A stretch of 64,000 bases of DNA from Stichopus chloronotus (taxonomy: Eukaryota; Echinodermata; Holothuroidea; Aspidochirotida; Stichopodidae). The translations under genes and the position numbers were made by a program. The first letter of the stretch is position 1. Each line of letters begins with the position of its first letter. The stretch is taken from NCBI GenBank assembly GCA_021234535.1, contig CM037848.1:16261444-16325443 (forward strand), written 5' to 3'. Shown one piece after another: positions 34,813 through 47,185 of the stretch. The notes below the pieces were generated by a model. The model did no database searches. It was given only the letters and a program-made list of their open reading frames with translations, and was not told the DNA's origin.

Positions 34813-36376
34813 GTAACGAGAGAGATGTATTAACTGAATTATTGTATGAATGATCTCAAGAACTTCATCACAATGGCTGTTTTAGCATGTAATTCCATCA
34901 TTCTTTCTGTAGTTTTATCTAAGATGCCCCAATGTGTTTTTTCTTTTGTTAACCTAAATTTCAAATCAACATTAGAATACAACCTGTCACATTGCTTTGA
35001 CAGAAGCAAATCAAGTTTTTTTACTTTTTAAAAATGTTCTTCAGTCTCTGCTACTCTTTTATTGCCACTATTTTAGTCTCTGCTAAAACAAAACATTGTT
35101 TTTGATGTTCATTTGGTAGTAGCATGCCAATACTGTTACTGTAGCAGTTGAAATGCTTAGAGAGTTGATTTGACGACATCACCAGGTTGTGCTACTGTCT
35201 TGTTATATACCTTTATCTGAGTGAAGTTGCCACCTTGGCTAAATGCTTTTTATTTCTCGCCCTGTATCTTGGCCATGACAAGATGTAAAATGTGTCATCC
35301 ATGAATTCTGCTGATGCATGGAATATGGTCTCCTTCTCTGACATCCTTGAAGTAAATTATAAGGTGTTCTACCTGGCCTGTTGAAATGACATTTAAAAGT
35401 CTGTTGTTTTCTTCAATGTTTCTTCACTTTTTTTGTGTGTATTTTGTGGTGCACCAAACTGAAAGACGAAAATCATACGTAAAAAAAAAGAGCATACAAT
35501 GTAAACTTCTTTCCAATTCCTCTGCAACTATTGATGAAATAATTTGACCCTAGTATAAATCTGACTTTTCGATCTTACGGGTTGGTTTTCAAAATAATCA
35601 AGATCTTGCCAAGAATCTGCAGAAAGAAGTCATAAATTTTAAATTATTTTTGTTTACGTGGTTTGTTTATTTGTACAATTTGTCAATACAAATCTTGACA
35701 GCTGATGCTAGTGCTGTTGTTGTGAGTTTTTGTATGTTTCGGCATTTAGTTTTGGATGGAACCATAGGACAATATGGTATCATTTTGATGTATATGTCCT
35801 TCCACTCATTGTTTTTTTTTTTTTTCAAATTTCACAAGAATGATAATCAATTTAACATGTAATTTAAAAATGTTTCAAAATTATGAGTAATGTACACAAA
35901 AATGTCTGTGAATTAATTTAACAAGTAGAGATTATATTTTCATTGTTTCTTGTACTCAATTTGTTATTATTTTGTTCTGTTCTTTTTTCCCCTGTTTGAA
36001 TCTTCTTAAGATTGGAAGGAACAAAGTATATTGTTCTGCCTTTTTCCATTGGTGGTTGACATTGGAAAGCAACCCATGATGTTTTTCAAATGTTTCTCGG
36101 GATTTGCCTTCACTCTGTCCTTTTTTACCTTAGCCTTTTACCTTAGTAGTAAATGTTGAAATTACATGACAATTAATTATGAAGTGGCTTACAGGGATTA
36201 AATTCATAATACAGTGAAAAAAAAGATCCATAACTTTAACTGGGCAAGCACATGTCATATTAATTTCCATGTAACAGTATATTTTCTTGTGTTTCTTCAA
36301 AGGTGGACTTTGCATTCACAATTTGCTGAACACCTTTCTTTCACAAAAGTATGATTCATCCTCATGTACTACATAT

Positions 36377-37009
36377 CCCTGTCGCATCCCTGTCGCATCC
36401 CTGTCGCATCCCTGTCGCATCCCTGTCGCATCCCTGTCGCATCCCTGTCGCATCCCTGTCGCATCCCTGTCGCATCCCTGTCGCATCCCTGTCGCATCCC
36501 TGTCGCATCCCTGTCGCATCCCTGTCGCATCCCTGTCGCATCCCTGTCGCATCCCTGTCGCATCCCTGTCGCATCCCTGTCGCATCCCTGTCGCATCCCT
36601 GTCGCATCCCTGTCGCATCCCTGTCGCATCCCTGTCGCATCCCTGTCGCATCCCTGTCGCATCCCTGTCGCATCCCTGTCGCATCCCTGTCGCATCCCTG
36701 TCGCATCCCTGTCGCATCCCTGTCGCATCCCTGTCGCATCCCTGTCGCATCCCTGTCGCATCCCTGTCGCATCCCTGTCGCATCCCTGTCGCATCCCTGT
36801 CGCATCCCTGTCGCATCCCTGTCGCATCCCTGTCGCATCCCTGTCGCATCCCTGTCGCATCCCTGTCGCATCCCTGTCGCATCCCTGTCGCATCCCTGTC
36901 GCATCCCTGTCGCATCCCTGTCGCATCCCTGTCGCATCCCTGTCGCATCCCTGTCGCATCCCTGTCGCATCCCTGTCGCATCCCTGTCGCATCCCTGTCG
37001 CATCCCTGT
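36377..37009 (+). repeat. Perfect 11-bp satellite, 57.5 copies
   Basis: Fifty-seven exact copies of CCCTGTCGCAT plus six bases of the next. Because 11 is not a multiple of 3 and the unit makes no stop in any phase, all six frames are open across the array. The plus strand gives an 11-residue period SHPCRIPVASL and the minus strand MRQGCDRDATG. These ORFs have no start or domain outside the repeat, so I do not call them genes. Each unit has a CpG, giving one about every helical turn. Confidence 0.97.
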
Positions 37010-37497
37010 ATTGGAAAGGATTAAATCATGATGGATTCTCTCAACTAAACATTGTGCCCTCACACCCGTCATAAACTGGTAAGACATTGACTTTACATTC
37101 CACGCGATAGTCAGTTTGGGAAATTTGATCATAAAATTGTTAAAGTTCTGTTTGAATATACAGTTTGGGTCTTGTTTGAGCTCTTCTGTAGTGACGCATA
37201 TCTGTAATTCCCTCCATTTTTTCCTGATTTTCACATTAGCTTAAAAAAAATCAACATATTGATTAAGTTAAAAACCTTTTTTTTTTATTTTTTTTTGTCA
37301 GTTTTATTTCGTCTTTTTTTTTTTGTCTTGACTTCTTTTTGTCAGTTTTACATCAGTCCAAGAAGAAACTATATGTGTTTGTAATATACTGGTCATGTTG
37401 CATTACTGTGTGAATCACACCATGGAGCTGGCTCCACCATGGTGACACTTACTGTAACTGGTTTAAAGGGATGTAGGACTTTCCACTGAGGTAAACA

Positions 37498-37740
37498 TTC
37501 TTAAAACCAATATTTGCGGATACAGAATGATAGATTATTCAAAATAAAGAAGGATGTTGGCCTTCTTTCCAACAAATTAGTTTCTCTCAGATAGAAATTC
37601 AGTTATTCGTTGCCCAAGAATAATTTGTTCTTCCAAACTTTCAAACTTAAAATGATGCATATCTTCAGTGACTCATCACATGCATAATGTTTTGAGAAGA
37701 TAAAGCTATTGCTGCTCTTTATTGGTGAGACTGAATGGTT
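37498..37740 (+). repeat. Dispersed repeat family D, copy 1
   Basis: Shares ordered blocks with 63645-63868: TTAAAACCAATATTT, AGAATGATA, ATTCAAAATAA, CAGATAGAAATTCAGT, AAATGATGCAT and TTTATTGGTGAGA. No terminal inverted repeats or ORF could be defined. A transposon-derived origin is inference. Confidence 0.7.
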
Positions 37741-38042
37741 TATCAGTTGTTAAAGGTATTTTCTTTATATGCCACAATAGTGTATTTCAAACATTCCATT
37801 TCATTTTACATGTACTGTGTTATGAGATTTAATTTGATGTGTCATTAAATAGACTGTAATTATCCGGAATTGAGATACCAATTGAATCTTCATTTTCTCC
37901 CTCTCTTTTCTCCCTGGAAATCATCAACAATTTATCTTATTGCATCAGAATGGCTATGTCCTTTATAACAATTACAGTTATAGCATTGAATGATAGTAAT
38001 TTTATCTGTCTCTACATTACTTTTTTCTTTTCTACTTCATAG

Positions 38043-38190
38043 ATGAAGGTACTAAAAGGCTTCCAACTTTCTGGCAGCTAACCTGGTATGGTTCTGTGCA
38101 CTTAGGTGTGTTGAAATGGGATACTAACTCTCAGGCCCTGACCAAAAAGGTCGATGGCAGGTTTGTTACACTTTTAGTCTTTACAGAATA
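38043..38190 (+). other. Candidate terminal exon, unknown gene
   Basis: It follows an unusually good acceptor (TTTTTTCTTTTCTACTTCATAG). With two bases completing a codon from a phase-1 donor, the frame reads EGTKRLPTFWQLTWYGSVHL, then GVLKWDTNSQALTKKVDG, and stops at TAG near 38190, giving about 50 codons. A weak donor (CAG-GTTTGT) at about 38162 is an alternative end. The composition looks protein-like, but I do not recognise a family. Confidence 0.28.
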
Positions 38191-38729
38191 GGACGTTTCA
38201 CTATTGAGCGGTACTTTGTTACACCATGGATAAAACACCCCAAGCCATTCCCCTTTTATTTTTTTTTTCAGGTTCGATCACACACCTCCCTTCCTGTTGA
38301 ATTAACATAGTTAAAGTGCAAGGTCGTTCTTGTAAGAGTTCCGCATGGTTAAGTTGGTTTCATTCAGAAGAAGAATAATAATATTAAATCAATAACAATG
38401 GGAAATAGCAATCACATTGGCTGTTAATCTTTACTTTATCATCAGTCTGTTTGTCCTTATGCCAATTTATTTTTGGATATTGTTTGATTCTCCCTCTGCA
38501 GTGTGTAATTATTTTTGGTGAATCATGTATGGCCTCCTTTTTGTCTTGGAGTATAAATCATGTAAATACTCCCACCTTCAGGTATAGGTTCCTCCCACAC
38601 TTTGTTTACACACAGCTGGGCTGTGCTTAAATCAGGTAGTAAAGAATGGATTGTTGCCACTCTAATTAATGCTGGAGGTTTTAAGTTTAGTTGATAATGA
38701 TCAAGAATTGCATACTGTACTAATAAATT

Positions 38730-38986
38730 TTAAAGGCTGTAATGCATCACCCCAGACAGTATCAATTCTCCTAACCACCTACCTCTAGTCCCTCCCTCAG
38801 CCTGTCTGAAATTCCTCCACATGTGTAATCAAAACAATGGATCCCTGTGTACGCTGTGTACTACGAGCTACTCTGCATCTTTCGAATTTGCTGGCAATCT
38901 AAGAGTACTGTAGCTTAGAACCAGTTGAGAATATTCCTTTCAGGGAGGTAAAAATATAGCTTAGGGTGATGCAATACAGCCTTTAA
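38730..38986 (+). mobile_element. MITE-like element family A, copy 2
   Basis: A 257-bp element with terminal inverted repeats AAGGCTGTAATGCATCACC (left) and GGTGATGCAATACAGCCTT (right), both ends lying on TTAA (38730-38733 and 38983-38986). Its inside matches 1436-1688 in order. It has no transposase ORF. Confidence 0.82.
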
Positions 38987-38989
38987 GTA

Positions 38990-41900
38990 CAACTTGAAGC
39001 CTGTTGTAAGTTATTACCTTAGCTGATGTTAATTTTTGGTGTTATTTTTGTGTTGACTTAGTATTACAACAAGAGCATGAACTAACAACAAAAATCTGAC
39101 AATGTGTTATTGCCATGACTCTGATGACTTTGTAAATTCTGTCAATTGTATTTTAGCAAAGATGAAAATGACTGAAATTTCCTGAAGGGTACTGAATAAG
39201 GCTCTTGATTAGAGGGATAAGTGGAATTTCTGTGAGACATATGTTTTGACTCTCTTGTTTTTTACCAAAATATATATGAAAGTATGATTTTGTATTTGAA
39301 AAAAGATCAATTTTGTCTCACCTAACTCTGACCTGGTAACTATTAGATAAGGGTTTTGAAAAAAAAAAAAAAGAAGTAAATAGAAAAGAAGTACAGTAAA
39401 TAGTCATTTTATCTATTCTATGACATGTTGAATAATTCAAATGAATAATCATTGCAAATGAATATTCATTGCAAATGTTGAGTACTTCTAATGATCAGGC
39501 AAGCAGTAACCAACATCATGTGACATTCATTCTCAGCTACCACCTGAGAATCAACCAGCCAATGAGGTGGCTTCATTGCCTTTCGTGCAAGCTTGTCATT
39601 AATTTTGCATTTATTTGATGGTAATCAAAGGGTTATCACTTTGTATAAATCTTCATGACCTTTTATATTTGTTCAATCAACAAAGTTTGAGAGAAAAATA
39701 TTCCCAATTAAACATGCTCGGCATTGTTTCAATTGACGGTTAAAGGGATTTGATAAAATGATATCTTTGTCTGAAATTCATATCTGCTGTTCAAACAGTA
39801 TCCTTTTGTTATCGTTGCGACGTACAGTGGTTAAAGTTGTTTTTGCAAGATGTGTCATCATATGAAGTGGATATTAGAAATAAAAAATATTTCAAAGATT
39901 TTCAACATCAGTCACAAAAGGCTATATTCCCCATGTAAAATTAAATAGTGATTGGTTTTGTTGGTATAAATTATGTGGACAGAACATCATAGGTGGTATA
40001 AATTGATGTACAAGCAATCATGACAAAAACATTTACTGTTTCTAGCTGCAAGAGGAAATTTAGTGACAGCTTATACCCATATTACATGGTGCCAGTGGTA
40101 GGAAATGCAGTCTGTGGATTCATGATTAGGTTATACTAATAACCTGACTTTGGTAAGTGGTAATTGTTTTAGAAAAGTTTAGTAGATCCTCTTCAGTACT
40201 TTCATTAATATCAAATAATTCTACCTCATGGTAGGTCATAGTTTTAAAACTCGCAATGGCTCATGTCCAAAAAATTTTAAACTAAATGTATGGAATACTA
40301 ATCAGAAACTTAACAATCTGAAACTGTGACAACTCTTCCTATGATAGAGATATGTAATATTCATCAAAGTTTATGGTCTATATCCTTGGTTCCTAATGGG
40401 AGGGGGGTGCCATTGAATACCATGGGGGTACGTGGGGAGCCTCTTTGGCAATTTAAAAGGAATAGTGCCATATAGTAATCAAACGTGGGGGAGGAGGAAT
40501 ACCTGTTAAGGTTAACTTATGGGTTGGTTCTTCACTTGTTTCTTATTGATGGGCAAAGGGCCACCAGAAGTTAGGGTTTACAAATGATGATGTGTACATG
40601 AGATCCAGATGATGATGAACCACCTTCGGTCCCTCAAGTGTGTGTGTGTGTGTGTACCATCATTAGTTTGAAATCCTTTTCAGTCATTGGTTCTGGCTTG
40701 GTGAATGACTTTGAAATGTTCCACAAGGAATGCTGACGTCATTGTGTGCCTTGCGTTGATTGATATCTGCTCTCTAGTGATATATCTGCTGATAAATGAT
40801 GTTGACGTCTGTTAGATGCACAGTTTGTTTAAGTGGAGGCATGTCTGTGTTGCATTTATTTGAACTTTATTATCCTCTGTGTCATTGTGATTAGTTTGTT
40901 CTAACTTGACCTAGAATTGAAAACCTTTTCAAACATGGAATACATTTCAATTTTATTTAAAACTTGATTAATTCAGGCCTTGAAGGGCAGTTAATTTTAT
41001 GATGTCAAACTACCCCACAGGTGTGGGAGGAAGAGTGTAGCTTATATATTACAATTCCATTTTGCAGTTACCATTCTAGAAAATATTTGTACCATTGCAA
41101 TCACCTCTGGCCTTCAGCTTTATCTCCATGACATAATCCTTAATTCCTTCTCTATTTTCAAAAGGTTAGATCATGTAGACAATTATAAATTAAATCATGT
41201 TTAATCAAAGGGAAAACTCCTTCAGATACTTCTGAAGGAGTGGCAAAGATTCTTTGCTGTTGTGAGATCATGCATGTCTATATGTGTATAGTGTCTGCCA
41301 AAACAATAGCATGCTTTAGCTAAATATTCTCCAATTATGTAATCAACCTCTATTGTCCTAAGATGACCCTAAGTTGTGCAGATGAAACCAGTGCATGGAT
41401 CACCCATTGTTTAAGCATCTCATGTACAAATGCCCAGGGAGAGCAGTGAGGACTTTTTTGATCCGGGACAGTAGAGCAACAGAACTATTAAACATCTTTT
41501 TCTCATGGCATTACCTCCCGACATTCTTTTAAGGCATTTTGTTTTTGAATATGACCGTGTATGACCGCTCAACTGGGAGAGGGATGCTGGTGTCTCCTCA
41601 TGTGCAGTCAAATTGTTTTTTGCTGCTCATTTCATCCTATTTGTCTACCATTCTCTTTTAGAAAAGTCCCTAATGTTTCCTTGAGTACACATTTAGCTTG
41701 ACCATTTGGAGCAGAGGTAGCCACATTGCCACCTTCGAAGTTCGTGGCAGTAGCACAAGTTGCGTTAGCGTGCCCTCTTTTCATTTTTCTCTTTATGTTT
41801 GTTCTCTAGTGGCATGGGTAGAACTGAATGTAGCAGAATGTTCCTGTGTTAGGAGGATGTGGTATGGTGTGGGTGGGGTCCAAGTCACTGAAGTTTTCGA

Positions 41901-42700
41901 AAAACCAATGTAGGTTCTGTGGATTTTGTGAATTTTCAAATCAAGACAGACGACTAATGTAGATGGCAAGGGATGACTGCTACTTATCTCATTATCTTGA
42001 CTAATAAATACTTGTTCAAATATACGTACCATTTTTTTCTCAGTCACTCTACTATATATGCATAATATCTTTTATTATTTATCCTTCTTTTGGTCATTTG
42101 GTTTTTGTTATCTTTTTCATTTCTACAAAAATTTATTCAAATTTTAGAACAATGGATGATTTGCTTAGAAACAAATTTTACACCCCCAGGAATTTTTTTT
42201 TTTTAAGTTTTGTCATGAAAAACAAATTTCATTCAAGTTGGTTTTTAGTATCCAGTGGACTCAAAGGATGACACACTCGATCAGCTTAATGAACAGAGTT
42301 TCATGTTCCGTGATTTCAATGACCAATTTGGTTGCACCACAAATTAAAGTTTCTCATTTCTAGATGTACGTCATCCAACATCAACTACTTTTGTCCAACA
42401 ATGACATAAAAGCAGAAAAATATTGCATCTGCGATTACTTGTTTTTCTTCTGATAGTCTGAGTTAGTATGCATTGTCATTAAATTTTCTGATCTTATGGA
42501 TTTAATTGATAATAATTCTTGATAAAGTGCATGTGCATGTGTAATTGTATATTTTCTGTCAAGCATGCAATAGTTGATTTAATTCTTCCTCATTCTGATA
42601 TGTCAGGTGAGCCATGAGAGTAAAAAAAAAAAATGTGGCTGTTCATCGTGGCACGTTCAATCATCCAAGCATTTAATAAACTTGATCACCCTTATCATCC
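38990..42700. other. Intergenic AT-rich DNA
   Basis: No gene was recognised. Contents noted: a (TG)n run at about 40640-40656, a perfect inverted repeat at 41216-41241, and short ORFs (63 to 84 codons, both strands) without domains. Confidence 0.5.
41216..41241. repeat. Perfect hairpin, 11-bp stem and 4-base loop
   Basis: ACTCCTTCAGA, loop TACT, TCTGAAGGAGT. No neighbouring gene suggests a role. Confidence 0.9.
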
Positions 42701-42759
42701 AGTCCTTGTATCTTAACTTTGTGATACGTCCAACCGTGATCATGTCAGTATTATTACAT

Positions 42760-43690
42760 GCAAATGGTTTCTATACTAGTACTGTACTATCATGTCAGAA
42801 TGCAGTATATATAGCTTGTCCTGATAGGCTAGGACTGTACCTTCAGTGTGGTGCGTCTGTCACATTGGACTATGGCCATGTCATTGTTTCCTGCATACTG
42901 CAGACCTGCCATTATCTCTCCCGGTTTTACAGGCTTTCATCCAGATCTCCCAGTTTCATGTTCTCCCCTGTTTTTTGAGTCATTTGTAACATTTCTGGAA
43001 ATAACCAAAATAATTTAGCACAAGGCTTATATGTTTGTGCAATTGGCCATAAATAAACATATTGTGCTTAAAAAAAAGATTGTTGTTACGATTGAATACG
43101 ATAGATTAGTACTAATGACACCAATAGGAACTTGCTTTATCTTATGTATCAGTGTATTATCGGCTGCATGCAGTTGGTACTGATCACATCTGGTTGCAAC
43201 ATAGTGGGTGTAAATAGGCCTAGACGTACTAGGTTAGTTTGCACTGTGCATATGTATGGTGATTCTCTCACTGTATTGCACTATATCATTTCAGTCTAAA
43301 ATTACCAACATCCCTATTTTTTCCCTTAGCCTATCCCCCAATTTTCTGTTCTGTAAAATGCAGATCTGGTTGGCGTAATTTAGTCAGCCAGGTCGACAAA
43401 TCTCAATCAAGTCAGACTGGCTTGCAGTAATCAACAACTGTCACCGTAATGGGATCAGTATTACTGTACACTACTAGGTCCATGCATGCAATGTCAGTAT
43501 GTTAATACAGCTGTCACATTGGACTATATGGTCATGTCATGGTTTCCTGTAGTATACTGAATCAAGTCAAGCTGTCATATAGTAGTCTACAACTATCACA
43601 AAGGGATCAATAGCACTCTGTCACATGATAGGCCTATGCAATTGTGTCACTATGGTATAACTACAGTGTGGTATATCTGTCACATTGAAG
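42760..43690 (+). repeat. Diverged repeat, about 160-bp period
   Basis: CTGTCACATTGGACTAT recurs at 42856 and 43511 and in changed form at 43677. It is accompanied by ATGTCATGGTTTCCTG, GGGATCA-type and TAGGCCTATGCA-type blocks. The unit at about 43365-43530 is followed directly by the next at 43531-43690, and an isolated relative sits at about 42765-42905. A 123-codon ORF (42607-42978) overlaps this and is probably chance. Confidence 0.6.
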
Positions 43691-44129
43691 TATCCACGTA
43701 GACGCATGGCATGTTATGGACTGAGATAGCATAGTTCAATATATGTGTCATGGATTCCTGGTAAGTTAAATGTGTTCCATACACATGCATAGATTCAACA
43801 TGTGACTTGTATGGAACCCTTACGTAGCCATGATAAATTCCATGTCGTAATCTCTGAATTTGCATGGAAATACAAAGTATGACATTTTATCATAGTTTTA
43901 TGTGAATGTTTCATTGATCTGGTAATGGAACACTTTTGTATGATATCATGTAATAGTATAATTACATATGTGAAAGTGTGACTGTAAGCTGTCAATTAGC
44001 AGTGGAAAGAGGATTTAGTCTTGTAATGCTATTGTTGTTTTTCCATGTAAATGTATGATCATGTTGCAATATATTTAAACATACTACACTCCAGCACCCT
44101 GCAATGTGTGATTAGATGTTGCACTAGTT

Positions 44130-45030
44130 AGATCACCAAAGATGTTCACAACTGGCTCACTTTAAATCACCTGAGATTGAACTGTGATAAGACTGAACTC
44201 ATTGTTTTCCTTCCAAAATTCTCAAATGATTCACTGCCTTATCTCTCAATTTCTGTCGGTAATGAGTCTATTTATTCATTTTGCATGGTTTAAAACCTCC
44301 TTGCCTTTGTTTGATAGCCATCTTGATTTTACTAAACATGTGGAAAGCAACTGATCTGACCTGACCTCTGACCTATCAGTCAGCAAACTAGAGATTTACA
44401 AAATATTAGGTAGATGGAGTAACATGTGAACCAGAAAACTTGTGAGACCATCGTCCATGCTTTCGTCAGCTCAAAACTGGACTATCTCAATTCCCTTGTT
44501 TGGACTTCCAAATTCCCCAATCAGGAAACTCTAACACTATAGCCAGAATACTGCGGCATGGATAGTTAAAGGCCAAAAAAAAAAAAAGAAGATGCAACAC
44601 CAAGCCACTCCTTCATGATCTCTGTACTTGCTCCCTGTCACTCATGGAATTAAATTTAAAATTCTTCTGCTTGCATTCTGCACCTTACAGTGTCATGAGC
44701 CTGTGTATCTAATTTACTCTCCCATTACTTTCTTGTATGCACTTTTTGCTTTTCTGATCAATTATTTCTTTGTATCTTGAGGACTCATCTCAAAGCCTAT
44801 GGTCTCCATACCTTTACCTATTCTGCTGCAAAGTTTCTCATACCAGCTTCCGCCTCATATTTGAATTTTTCCTGACGTGTCATGCTTTCAGCATTCACCT
44901 GAGGCTCACTTGTTTCGTTTCTCTTGTAAATGTTAACTATACTCTCATCTTTGAAGCACCATCAGCAGCTGCATTTGTGTGGCTGGAATGGTACTATGCA
45001 AATCCAATTTATTATTATTTAAATGACTGA
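44130..45030 (+). mobile_element. Degenerate non-LTR retrotransposon, ORF2 C-terminal fragment
   Basis: In broken frames the plus strand gives VHAFVSSKLDYLNSLVW (44453-44503) and LPVTHGIKFKILLLA (44631-44675), hallmark segments of the region behind the reverse transcriptase in CR1/L2-type elements. DKTELIVFLPKF lies upstream and LKAYGLHTFTYSAAKF-like and HLRLTCF-like pieces lie downstream. Many stops and frame changes show a long-dead copy. It is a different lineage from the copy at 8190-8730, to judge from the motifs. Confidence 0.78.
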
Positions 45031-45449
45031 TACAGTAGCATTGCAGGCTTACAATTGTATTATAGTAAGTGTGTATATGACAAATGGATCTGTATTTGAA
45101 ATGGTAACTGCATAGTGCAAGCAACCTTTACAGATTGCAAATTGAACTTGTTTCAAGTGAGTGCTCAGAATTGACGCAAACTACTACACATTTCTGTACC
45201 ATTTGCTAAGAATAATAAGTAGCTAGCCAAAAGGACTTTCCTAGTGATGACAATTGCTTGACAATTGCCTTGGCACTTTGGCAAGTCACGTGGAATTTGC
45301 TTTGCACATTTGTTTTTACCTGAACTTTAGAATGTAGAGGCCCCCTGATTTCTGGCAAAAATGAAATTTTCATTTGTTGATGTGTGCACTTGGTTATTTG
45401 TTAGGTTTTTCCAGGACAATCCTTATGTCCCTCAACAATAGTGTCAAAA

Positions 45450-46640
45450 CAGGGAGCATCTGCTCACCAAATGAGAGGAAAGGGCTTCTAGTTCATCAGA
45501 GGAGAGTGGGACATTTAGTTTATCAAGTAAGGGCAGTGTTGTCTAGCTCATCCAGGGAGAAAGGGAGCATCTAGCTCATTAAAGTAGGGGACATCTAATT
45601 CACTGGAAAAAGTAGGATATCTAGTTCATCATACAGCTAGCAGTGGCCACTACATCATCGGGAGATAATAGGGAGCATCTAGTTCATCAAAGGAGAGAAG
45701 GGGGCATCTAGTTCATCGAACTAGAGAAGGGGGCATCTAGTTCATCGGATTAGAGTAGGGGGCATCTAGTTCATCGGACTAGAGTAGGGGGCATCTAGTT
45801 CATTGGACTAGAGTAGGGGGCATCTAGTTCATTGAACCAGGGAAGGGGGCATCTAGTTCATTGGACTAGAGTAGGGGGCATCTAGTTCATTGGACCAGGG
45901 AAGGGGGCATCTAGTTCATCAGATTAGAGTAGGGGGCATCTAGTTCATCAGATTAGAGTAGGGGGCATCTAGTTCATTGGACCAGGGAAGGGGGCATCTA
46001 GTTCATCGGACTAGAGTAGGGGGCATCTAGTTCATCGGACTAGAGTAGGGGGCATCTAGTTCATCGGACTAGGGAAGGGGGCATCTAGTTCATCACATAT
46101 GAGAAGTGGCATCTAGTTCACTAGACAAGCAAGAAGCATCTAGATCCTCATGGGAAGATAGAGAGCATCTAGTTCATCAAACTCGAGAAGGGGGCATCTA
46201 ATTCATGGGAGGAGACTAAGGGCATCTGGTTCATCAGACAGGGGAAGTGGAATCTAGTCCATCAGTGAAGAAAAGGGGGCATCTAGTTCATCAGACTGGA
46301 GTAGCTGGATGTAGTTCTTCCAGAGGAGAGCAGGGTGCATCTAGGTAATCAGAGGAGAGTAGGGGTATCTAGTTCATTAGGGGTATCTAGGGGTATCATA
46401 GGGGTATCTAGTTTATTACACAATGGTACTGACATCTAGACCATCAGGAATGAAATAGAGAGCATGTAGCTCATTAAAGGAAAGTAGAGGCATGTAGTTC
46501 ATCATTGGAGGGGGGCATCTCGTTCATCAGGGAAGACTAGGGTCATCTAGTTCATCACACGAAGGCAGTGGTAACTAGATGACCAGGGGAACATACAGAG
46601 CATTTTAAAGAAGATCTATAGTGGGGACATCTAGTTCATG
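45450..46640 (+). repeat. 29-bp minisatellite
   Basis: Around forty units built on GGGGGCATCTAGTTCATC followed by GGACTAGAGTA. The most regular part is about 45690-46095, where units differ at only a few positions. Both flanks have degenerated units with indels. Confidence 0.95.
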
Positions 46641-47185
46641 AGAGGAGTTGCACAGGAGGCATCAACAGCAGAGGATAGCTGCAGGAGTAGCACAGGAGCC
46701 ATCAATAGCAGAGGGTAGCTGCAGGAGTAGCACAGGAGCCATCAATAGCAGAGGGTAGCTGCAGGAGTAGCACAGGAGGCATGAATAGCCGAGGGTAGCT
46801 GCAGGAGTAGCACAGGAGGCATGAATAGCCAAGGGTGGCTGCAGGAGTAGCACAGGAGGCATCAATAGCTGAGGGTGGCTGCAGGAGCAGCACAGGAGGC
46901 ATCAATAGCTGAGGGTAGCTGCAGGAGTAGTACAGGAGCCATCAATAGCAGACTGTAGCTGCAGGAGTAGCACAGGAGGCATCAGTAGCTGAGGGTAGCT
47001 GCAGGAGTAGCACAGGAGGCATTAATAGCAGAGGGTAGCTGCAGGAGTAGCACAGGAGGCATTAATAGCAGAGGGTAGCTGCAGGAGTAGCCTAGGAGCC
47101 ATCAATAGCAGAGGGTAGCTGCAGAAGTAGCACCGGAGGCATCAGTAGCAGAGGGTAGCTGCAGGAGTAGCATAGGAGGCATCTA
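46641..47185 (+). repeat. 40-bp minisatellite
   Basis: About 13.5 units built on GCAGGAGTAGCACAGGAG followed by GCATCAATAGCAGAGGGTAG. It starts right where the 29-bp array ends, and its last unit runs back into AGGAGGCATCTAG, a phrase from the 29-bp unit. This suggests it arose inside the older array. Confidence 0.95.

Noticed and set aside
36287..37234. Several ORFs of 207-290 codons on both strands
   Set aside because: They are all generated by the 11-bp satellite, which has no stop in any frame. Outside the array they have no start context or domain.
42607..42978. 123-codon ORF on the plus strand
   Set aside because: Overlaps a diverged repeat with relatives at 43365-43690 and shows no recognisable domain.
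45450..47185. CRISPR-like look of regularly spaced repeats
   Set aside because: Units are contiguous with no unique spacers and lie in a eukaryotic context; they are minisatellites.
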